Source: CAZTZL01 sp964617625 (GTDB taxonomy: Bacteria > Zhuqueibacterota > QNDG01 > DSAB01). From it: a stretch of 26,514 nucleotides of DNA. Of this stretch, positions 1-5,986 are shown one piece after another. The notes beneath the pieces are model-generated. The model ran no database searches. It was not told where the DNA came from and saw nothing but the letters and a program-made list of their open reading frames with translations. Each line of letters starts with the position of its first letter. The first letter of the stretch is position 1. The position numbers and the translations under genes were made by a program. The DNA is taken from positions 1 to 26,514 of the forward strand of contig CAZTZL010000040.1 of the NCBI GenBank assembly GCA_964617625.1, read 5' to 3'.

Positions 1-1838
1 TTGTGTTCGTACTGGATGTTCCCTTTTGTATCGATCACAAAAAGCGCGGGTACGCCCTGTAATTCGTATTCCTCATCGGTGTTGTCATTCAGCAGGACAG
101 GGAAGATAATATCATTTCTATTCGAAAAGGATTTGATTGCTGATTCATCCGGATCGGTGGCAATGGTCAGGAAAAGGACATCATCGCCGTATGTTTCTGC
201 CAGTTTTTCCATCATGTCGAGCATCAATCTGGAACCTTTGCTCCAGGTTGCCCAGAAGCAGAGGACGATAACGCTTCCTTTCTGGTCGGACAGGCGGATC
301 TGGTCCCCATCAATTTCCTCAAGCTGAAAATCGGGTGCCGGACGGGCCAATCGCCGGGACAGAATATTTTCCTGCTGTTTTTGTTTGAGCCATTGGGCCT
401 GGCGCTGTATAAAGCTGTCCATCTCATTCTTGTTTCTGTCCGATGCTTCCCAGATTTTTGCCAACTTGTCGTATGCCTTGTCGCCGATTTCATCATCGAT
501 GAGGGAAGCGCGTGCATAATAGACCAGGGCGCTGTCAGGTTCGCTTATTTTTTCAAATACCGCAGCGAGATGATAGAAGGTACTGGGCATACGTATCAAT
601 TGAGAAGCGCGTTTCAGTTCCTCAAGCGCCGTTGAAGTATTTCCGTTTTGAAAAAAGGCCCATCCTAAAATATCCCGGTACCGCGCCTCGACTTTTTGGC
701 GCTGGTCGTTCCATTCCTGTAAAGTCATTTCAGGCGGTCTGGAATCACTGTCGACAGTTTGCACCAGATCGAGCGCTTTTTGCGCATAAGCCACGGCCCG
801 GTCCGGTTCCATTCGTTTCTCGGATAATACACCGGAAATGGCTGCCAGGCCGCTGGCTCCGGATAGTGAGATTGCGATTTTTAACAGCCGATCCCCGATT
901 TCTATAATTTTAATCGTATCTCCGGTTTCAATGCAGGCAGAAGAAAGCTGGGAAAGTGCCGCTTCCTCAAGATGGGAATCCGGATACTCCGAAAGAAATT
1001 GTTCAAGACGGCTGACCCGGTCTTCGGGATTCTGGAGTTTTAGAATTTCTTCGAATGTTTTTTCACTGGCCTGCTGGCTTGTTGGATATTTTTTAATCAG
1101 TTTTTTTTCTACATCGTCGGCCAATTCGGTTTTGCCAATCATCCGATAACTATTCGCAGCAAATTCCAACATGGCCCGGTCATTCGGTTTTTGTTTGAGA
1201 AGAGCGTTGATGTTCTGCTGGATTTGTTCGCGTGTGGTTTCTGAATAACGGTTATCTCTCAGAAGTATCGTGTAATAGAGCTGCCGCGCAGAATAATTTT
1301 CGGGATAGAGCGTGATTTCGGTTTTAACTTCATTTAGAGCCTCGTCAAGATTCTCTTCTTTTTTTCCTCCGAGGCCGGTGCATGAAAGCGCGCGATCCTG
1401 ATGGGCACCGTATACGGGAGTGCCGTTTTGGCCGTACAATAGAAAATCCCAGTATTGACCGTCGTTGTCGTCCATAACGATTTTACCTTCACTGTCCCGG
1501 TATTGAAAAATATAGTAAACCGCTTTGATGCTGGTATCTTCTACGGATGTGGCGGCATTCCAGATTCCATTCTCTTTTTTCATGGTAATTGTTTCCGGGG
1601 GATTCAACAGGTGTTTGTATACAAGTACTTGCATCATATCGGAATCTGCGGAACCCATGTCTGCTTGCGCCCGATAAAAAATTTGGATGGTCTCGTTAAA
1701 TTTCGGATTTGAAGGAGAGATCCAGGATCGTTTCGTCGTTATCAAATCCACAGGTGCTGCATGGATCATACTCACCTGAAACAGAAACAGGGATACGATC
1801 CATAATCTTAACGGATAAATGAACATTTTTAATTTCAT
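1..1838 (-). CDS. Exported TPR-like protein with C-terminal TlpA-type thioredoxin fold lacking CXXC (3' end outside window)
   Basis: I translated this open frame by hand: it runs uninterrupted from ATG 1838 to the window edge, giving 612 residues without a stop. AGGAG overlaps the stop codon of the upstream phosphatase gene, about 7 nt before the ATG. Residues 1-28 look like a Sec signal peptide ending near HAAP. A beta-rich region follows (about 30-130), then alpha-helical TPR-like repeats (about 150-500), and from about 508 a TlpA/AhpC-TSA domain starting ARPAPDF. Its FWATW strand is followed by S533-K-G-S536 where active members have CxxC. The cis-proline survives (GVPALFVID, P597). Without the cysteines, thiol-disulfide exchange is unlikely; a binding or structural role in the periplasm is inferred. 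Perhaps 20-40 residues are missing at the C-terminus. The gap to the Ppx/GppA gene is 10 bp, so the two are probably co-transcribed. Confidence 0.85.
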   Translation of the reverse strand, partial: MKLKMFIYPLRLWIVSLFLFQVSMIHAAPVDLITTKRSWISPSNPKFNETIQIFYRAQADMGSADSDMMQVLVYKHLLNPPETITMKKENGIWNAATSVEDTSIKAVYYIFQYRDSEGKIVMDDNDGQYWDFLLYGQNGTPVYGAHQDRALSCTGLGGKKEENLDEALNEVKTEITLYPENYSARQLYYTILLRDNRYSETTREQIQQNINALLKQKPNDRAMLEFAANSYRMIGKTELADDVEKKLIKKYPTSQQASEKTFEEILKLQNPEDRVSRLEQFLSEYPDSHLEEAALSQLSSACIETGDTIKIIEIGDRLLKIAISLSGASGLAAISGVLSEKRMEPDRAVAYAQKALDLVQTVDSDSRPPEMTLQEWNDQRQKVEARYRDILGWAFFQNGNTSTALEELKRASQLIRMPSTFYHLAAVFEKISEPDSALVYYARASLIDDEIGDKAYDKLAKIWEASDRNKNEMDSFIQRQAQWLKQKQQENILSRRLARPAPDFQLEEIDGDQIRLSDQKGSVIVLCFWATWSKGSRLMLDMMEKLAETYGDDVLFLTIATDPDESAIKSFSNRNDIIFPVLLNDNTDEEYELQGVPALFVIDTKGNIQYEH

Positions 1839-1848
1839 TTTCAGACTC

Positions 1849-2799
1849 CTATTTGTTCTTGTGTTTTTGAAATTCCCGCAATGCGATCCCGTGCCGCAAT
1901 CCGTGATCGCTGATAATAATTTCTTTGAAATTTCCTCTATTTAACAAGCGGTTTAGAATGAGGGTTCCGGCCAGTATGATGTCAGCGCGGGCCGGGTCAA
2001 GGTGGAGCAAGTTTTTTTTCTCTTTAACTGTCATCCTGCAAAATCGTTTTGTAAACTCATCTAATTCAGATTGTGCGAGAATCTGTCCGTCCACGGCATC
2101 GCCTTCATAGACTTCGAGATTCAGTGTTAGGGCAGCGAGAGTGGTTGCTGTGCCGCCCACAATGATTAGACAACGGCCCTTCGTGAGCAATTCTCCTGCA
2201 GTTTCATCCAATTTTGTTTGAATGGCGCTTTCGATTTTGGTTACTTCTTCATTCAAGGGAGGATCGTGATGAACCGACTGCTCGGTTAAAATAACGGCTC
2301 CCAGATCAAGACTGGTCCATTTCAAAATCCGTGTTCGGTTTCCGAGAACAATCTCTGTACTGCCGCCGCCAATATCAGCAACCACAGAAGGTTCCTTGAC
2401 GGTTTTTCCGTATTTGGCTCCAAAATAACTCCACTTGGCTTCGTCCTGTTCGGACAGGATTTCAATGTCAAGAGCTGTTTTATCATGAATTTGACGAATG
2501 ATCTCGCGGCTGTTTTTGGCACTTCTGAAAACCCGGGTTCCGACGGTGATGATTTTTCCGACATCTTCGGACAGTGCCAGACGTTTGTAGTCATTCAGCA
2601 CATCGACGGCTTTCAGACAGGAAAATTCCTGAATGGCGCCGTTTTCCTGAAGGCCTTTCCCAAGCCGGACACTCGCTGTTTCCTGATGGATTGCTGTCAA
2701 TCCGCTGTGATTCATTTCGGCAAGCAGGTAAAGAATCGATTGCGTGCCGATATCGATGATACCGATGCGATCCGTTTTTTTTGGGCTAATGCGGGTCAT
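1849..2799 (-). CDS. Ppx/GppA-family phosphatase (exopolyphosphatase / pppGpp phosphohydrolase)
   Basis: The 316-residue protein is the short, two-domain form of the Ppx/GppA family (ASKHA fold), without the C-terminal HD-like domain of E. coli Ppx. Family members hydrolyse terminal phosphates of polyphosphate or of pppGpp in the cytoplasm. Visible motifs are phosphate loop 1 (DIGTQSILYL, 16-25), VGTRVFRSAKN (86-96), the acidic SEQDEAKWSYFGA segment (116-128), phosphate loop 2 (DIGGGSTEIVLG, 142-153), VGGTATTLAAL and a terminal SDHGLRHGI. The first loop has Q-S-I where many members have N-S-x. An in-frame TAG lies two codons before ATG 2799, so this is the earliest start; the Shine-Dalgarno signal is weak. 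It sits 105 bp after the four-helix-bundle gene and 10 bp before the thioredoxin-fold gene. The sequence does not decide between polyphosphate and pppGpp as substrate. Confidence 0.92.
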   Translation of the reverse strand: MTRISPKKTDRIGIIDIGTQSILYLLAEMNHSGLTAIHQETASVRLGKGLQENGAIQEFSCLKAVDVLNDYKRLALSEDVGKIITVGTRVFRSAKNSREIIRQIHDKTALDIEILSEQDEAKWSYFGAKYGKTVKEPSVVADIGGGSTEIVLGNRTRILKWTSLDLGAVILTEQSVHHDPPLNEEVTKIESAIQTKLDETAGELLTKGRCLIIVGGTATTLAALTLNLEVYEGDAVDGQILAQSELDEFTKRFCRMTVKEKKNLLHLDPARADIILAGTLILNRLLNRGNFKEIIISDHGLRHGIALREFQKHKNK

Positions 2800-2904
2800 G
2801 CTCTATTCAGGTATAACTCAGAAAGTAAAAGGCCGATTCATTGATGACGGAATCAGCCCGGGTGATATTCTGATGATCAATCCATATTGTCGATCTGCTT
2901 TTCT

Positions 2905-3267
2905 CTATTTGTGTTTTGTGGAGCGCACCAGTCCGTTCAGCATGCGTCCCACTTCTTCCACTGCAAGGAGGATTTCTTCGGTGTCTTTGATATAATTCAA
3001 ATCACCGGAAAGAATGAGATAATATTTTAAAGCTTCCAGGGATTTCTGGCTGATTTTATAGGCATTCTCTTTTTCTCTCGGGTTTCTACGCATGAATCCT
3101 TCCCCGATTTTAATGGGTATGGTTGTGGCTGCGTTTCGAATCTGGACAGCCATTTCGGATTTATCTTCCTTTGGAAACTTTTTAGTCAGCTCGAAAATAT
3201 CCAGAACCAGCTGATGGGCTTTCTGCCACACATTCAATTGCCGGAAATCAGTCAGTTTTTCATTCAC
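2905..3267 (-). CDS. Four-helix-bundle protein (S23 / 23S rRNA intervening-sequence protein family)
   Basis: This 120-residue protein has the family signature: FRQLNVWQKAHQLVLDIF near the N-terminus, then TKKFPKED, AVQIRNAATTIPIKIGEG and SLEALKYYLILSGDL. These mark the small all-helical TIGR02436-type proteins first noted in intervening sequences of 23S rRNA genes and related to the accessory (Avd) proteins of diversity-generating retroelements. Here it is free-standing, with no rRNA or reverse transcriptase in the window. The start is GTG 3267, preceded by AAAGGATC at good spacing; an ATG two bases inside is out of frame. It lies 22 bp after sixA on the same strand, so they may be co-transcribed. 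The molecular function of free-standing members is unknown; the family call is firm. Confidence 0.9.
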   Translation of the reverse strand: MNEKLTDFRQLNVWQKAHQLVLDIFELTKKFPKEDKSEMAVQIRNAATTIPIKIGEGFMRRNPREKENAYKISQKSLEALKYYLILSGDLNYIKDTEEILLAVEEVGRMLNGLVRSTKHK

Positions 3268-3289
3268 AATTTGATCCTTTCTTAATTGG

Positions 3290-3763
3290 TTATAGCAAAT
3301 CGGGAGTCAGCATCCATTCCAGTTCCCATACAGTTTCCCAGCGATGCAGGGACAGGACACTGCATGGAGAAATATGGAGAATGTGTTTTTCATGGTTTTT
3401 CAGAAGCAGCAGTGATGCCAGACGGCTTAAGAACGGGAGATGGCCGACAAGCATGATAGCACCGTTCTCGTGTTCAATGATTTCAGCCATCTCTTCAACA
3501 TCATCATTCGGGTCGAGACCGGGGATAGAAACGATTCCCTGTGCCGGAGAAAGATGTTGTCCAAATATCTGCGCGGTTTCCTCTGCCCTCCTTTTCCCGC
3601 TGTGCCGGATCTGGTCAATGCACGGATTCTGTTTCGCGAGAAAAAATGCAATATTTTCTGCCATTTGACGCCCGGCTTCCGTGAGCGGCCGTTCCCGGTC
3701 TACAACACCGTCTCCGGCTTCACCGTGGCGGACGAGATAAAGATGGAATTCCCTGTTTTTCAT
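3290..3763 (-). CDS. sixA: SixA-type phosphohistidine phosphatase (histidine phosphatase superfamily)
   Basis: The 157-residue product starts at ATG 3763 (MKNREFHLYLVRHGEAG). An in-frame ATG lies 29 codons upstream, but that extension reads through the AT-rich intergenic repeat and does not look like protein. The phosphoacceptor is His13 in the RHG motif; RERPLTEAGR follows, then the basic IRHSGKRRAEETA segment, and the second catalytic histidine is H108 in LVGHLPFLSRLASLLL. The length and single-domain form match SixA, which removes phosphate from phosphohistidine in HPt domains or in the nitrogen phosphotransferase system. The family also contains other small phosphatases, so the exact substrate is inferred. 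It heads a short cluster with the four-helix-bundle and Ppx/GppA genes. Confidence 0.88.
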   Translation of the reverse strand: MKNREFHLYLVRHGEAGDGVVDRERPLTEAGRQMAENIAFFLAKQNPCIDQIRHSGKRRAEETAQIFGQHLSPAQGIVSIPGLDPNDDVEEMAEIIEHENGAIMLVGHLPFLSRLASLLLLKNHEKHILHISPCSVLSLHRWETVWELEWMLTPDLL

Positions 3764-3788
3764 AATGATCACTTTGCATTTAGTATTG

Positions 3789-3866
3789 AGCAATAAACAT
3801 TGAACATTTTTTTCTAACCACTTGTTCAATGTTAAGTGTGAAGTTTTCAATGTTCAATGAATTCAT
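3789..3866. repeat. AACATTGAA-type intergenic repeat cluster with inverted arms
   Basis: The gap between sixA and the next gene upstream (3764-3931, 168 bp) contains several direct and inverted copies of the words AACATTGAA and TTCAATGTT. The clearest pair is AACATTGAACA (3796-3806) against TGTTCAATGTT (3823-3833), a perfect 11 bp inverted repeat with a 16 nt spacer. Another run, TTCAATGTTCAATG, follows at about 3848-3861. I see no coding sense in the region. It resembles low-complexity intergenic repeats of uncultured bacteria. It also contains whatever promoter sixA uses, but I could not pick a convincing one. Confidence 0.6.
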
Positions 3867-3931
3867 TTCATAGAAAAATTCGTTTAGCTTTTATCATGTA
3901 GCAATGAACATCGAGTATTGATCTTTAAAAC

Positions 3932-4786
3932 TTACGGATCGTGTATCGAGCAGTGTACGATCCCATTTTTTATGAAATAATGGCCGCCTGAATGACATTT
4001 GGGTATTTCACTCAAATATCCCAGGACAGCGAGTGTCTCCAATATAGATTCATCACGATCCTCTTTTGTGATGGCGCCGTCCAGATAGGCCTGGTTGACT
4101 GCCGCCTGGATGTTTATTCTATTTTGTGTACATGAACTGTTAACGGTTATTCCGCTGGTTTCCAGGAGCTGCTGATAGGTTGATAAACGTGAAAACATCC
4201 TGGATATTGAGAATATGGAAACGATCACACCAACAAGACAAACGGCTATGGTGGCCGTCAACCATTTTTTTTGCACCTTTTTGAAATTTTCCACATTCTC
4301 CCATTTATTCTTTCTCCATGCCCATTCATTTCCTTTCCATCCGAGAAGAAACGGGATGAACATACCGATTACCGGTACAAAAGAGAGCAGCGAAATATAG
4401 ACTTTATTTCCAAGACCCCAGATCCAGGTCAGAGTAAACGCGCTCCAGTTCCAGTGCAGAATTTCAAGCGGAACAAATGTTTCCTCCTCTTTCCAGACAA
4501 CCGGAGGAGCGGCAGTATTCTCGTTGGATTGTGTGTGTTTAGGTTCTTCATCTTTGATCTCAATCATCTGGCAGAGGGCGCCCGCTTTTTGGAATATGCT
4601 TTGAATCCTTCTGGCAGTGATAAAATCCACATTTTTCCTGATTAGAACAGGCCGGCCCGAAAAAAGGCGTTCGATCTTCTCCTTTCCAATTTTAAAATGA
4701 TCTTCGATCCTCTTCTTTACATCCCCAATCGTATTGCCTTCGATGATTTGACCCGTGAAAACGATTTTATATCTTGCCATGTTCAT
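3932..4786 (-). CDS. Three-part membrane protein: small N-terminal domain, two-helix membrane region, pseudopilin-like C-terminal domain
   Basis: The 284-residue protein falls into three parts. Residues 5-76 (YKIVFTGQIIEG ... LFSGRPVLIRKNVD ... AGALCQM) match a small alpha/beta domain that I know from the N-termini of various inner-membrane proteins, where it follows the pattern KIERLFSGKPVVIKK. A Pro/Glu-rich linker follows. Residues 108-195 hold the membrane part: WNWSAFTLTWIWGLGNKVY, a hydrophobic hairpin, GNEWAWRKNKW, and a helix at 175-195. Residues 219-284 look like the tail of a type II pseudopilin: C219, NIQAAVNQAYLDG, LGYLSEIPKC (C264), HSGGHY and C279 in HCSIHD. The start could be M1 (4786) or M3 (4780); neither has a clear Shine-Dalgarno. 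It lies 20 bp after argH. No catalytic motif was seen; a sensing or assembly role would be a guess. Confidence 0.75.
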   Translation of the reverse strand: MNMARYKIVFTGQIIEGNTIGDVKKRIEDHFKIGKEKIERLFSGRPVLIRKNVDFITARRIQSIFQKAGALCQMIEIKDEEPKHTQSNENTAAPPVVWKEEETFVPLEILHWNWSAFTLTWIWGLGNKVYISLLSFVPVIGMFIPFLLGWKGNEWAWRKNKWENVENFKKVQKKWLTATIAVCLVGVIVSIFSISRMFSRLSTYQQLLETSGITVNSSCTQNRINIQAAVNQAYLDGAITKEDRDESILETLAVLGYLSEIPKCHSGGHYFIKNGIVHCSIHDP

Positions 4787-4806
4787 GTGCTAGATGATTC
4801 TCAGTA

Positions 4807-5985
4807 TCATTCATATTGTTTTGAAATTGTCCTGTATGCATCCCGAAAAGGCATTCCCTGCCTGACCAGTTCGTAAACCTTCTCTGTGGCCAGCACTTCA
4901 TCGGTCATGGCCTGTTCGCATTTCTCTGAATTCACGTTCAGATTTTGTATGACCGCGCTCATTACGGAGAGGCAATCGATTGTCGTTTCGAATGCGTTCA
5001 TGACCGGCTTCTTGGTCAGCTGGAGATCGCGATGGTACCCGGAGATCAGATTGGCTGTCATGCTTTTCAACTGGAACTCTTGCGAAATCACAACGTGATA
5101 TTTGGCACGAACGAGTTCCAGGATATCCGGATTTTTTTTCTGGGGCATGATGGAACTTCCCGTGCAGAAAGTCTCCGGAAGCGACATGTATCCCAGCTCC
5201 GGTACGGAGAAGAAGATGAGGTCCGCGGCCATTCGGTTCAGATCGATCATGATCTGGCTCAATGTATGAATCAATGTGGATTCGAATTTCCCACGGCTGT
5301 TCTGGACGTAGAGCGAATTTTCCTGGATTTGTGTAAATCCGGCCAATTTTGCTGTATACGGACGGTCCACCTCAAGCGGGATACCGTATCCGGCACCGGT
5401 TCCGAGCGGGGATTGATCGATCAATTCTTCCGCTGTGTCGAGGAGTTTGAGATTATCTTTCATCGACAGGGAAAATGCATCTGCCCAGAGCCGGACAGAA
5501 GAGGCCATCGCCTTCCTGGTGTGCGTGTATCCGGGAAATCGAACTGAGCCGGAAGCTTTGATTAATTGATCCAGGGACCGGTTGAATCGCTGGATCCCTG
5601 CTTCGCAGGTCTCGATTCTTTCTTTATAATAGAGCCTCAGGGCGGCGAGAACCTGATCGTTTCGCGATCTGGCTGTGTGTATTTTTTTTCCGAGATCGCC
5701 TAACTTTTTAGTCAGATGCATTTCTATGGCAGTATGACCGTCTTCCTGTTCCTCTGTGATTGTAAATTTGTTTTTTCCCGCCAGTTCAATAATTCGATTA
5801 AGTTCTTTAATCAGCTTTTCGACTTCTTCGCTTTTTAGAATGCCGATTTTTTTCAGCATGCGGGCGTGGGCAATCGAGGCCATGCAGTCGTATTTTATCA
5901 ATTGAAGGTCGATTTGCGGGTCCTCTCCGACTGTGAAGTGTTCGATCTGTTTATCGAGAGCCGTTTTCTTTTGCCAGAGTTTCAT
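4807..5985 (-). CDS. argH: Argininosuccinate lyase, naturally short at the C-terminus
   Basis: ArgH splits argininosuccinate into arginine and fumarate, the last step of arginine synthesis, as a cytoplasmic homotetramer. Family motifs are present: MKLWQKK start, EDGHTAIE (81-88), KIHTARSRNDQV (101-112), GYTH with the catalytic base H155, LGTGAGYGIPLEVDR, and the mobile loop GSSIMPQKKNPD (276-287) with the catalytic serine. At 392 residues it is shorter than the usual 440-470: it stops about 20 residues after VRQGMPFRDAY, so much of the C-terminal tail is absent. Another gene begins 20 bp after the stop and no shifted frame restores the tail, so this looks native rather than a sequencing error. 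GAGGAA precedes ATG 5985. The start lies 1 nt after the stop of the TonB receptor, implying coupled translation. No argG or other arginine gene is in the window. Confidence 0.93.
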   Translation of the reverse strand: MKLWQKKTALDKQIEHFTVGEDPQIDLQLIKYDCMASIAHARMLKKIGILKSEEVEKLIKELNRIIELAGKNKFTITEEQEDGHTAIEMHLTKKLGDLGKKIHTARSRNDQVLAALRLYYKERIETCEAGIQRFNRSLDQLIKASGSVRFPGYTHTRKAMASSVRLWADAFSLSMKDNLKLLDTAEELIDQSPLGTGAGYGIPLEVDRPYTAKLAGFTQIQENSLYVQNSRGKFESTLIHTLSQIMIDLNRMAADLIFFSVPELGYMSLPETFCTGSSIMPQKKNPDILELVRAKYHVVISQEFQLKSMTANLISGYHRDLQLTKKPVMNAFETTIDCLSVMSAVIQNLNVNSEKCEQAMTDEVLATEKVYELVRQGMPFRDAYRTISKQYE

Positions 5986-5986
5986 T

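Noticed and set aside
2485..2844. 119-codon open frame antisense to the Ppx/GppA gene
   Set aside because: It lies almost wholly within a well-supported gene on the other strand and its translation shows no recognisable fold or ribosome site.
4800..4870. Frameshift at the end of argH
   Set aside because: No alternative frame continues the ArgH tail and the next gene starts 20 bp downstream.
4945..5547. 200-codon open frame antisense to argH
   Set aside because: Shadow of the conserved argH coding sequence; composition does not look like protein and no ribosome site is present.
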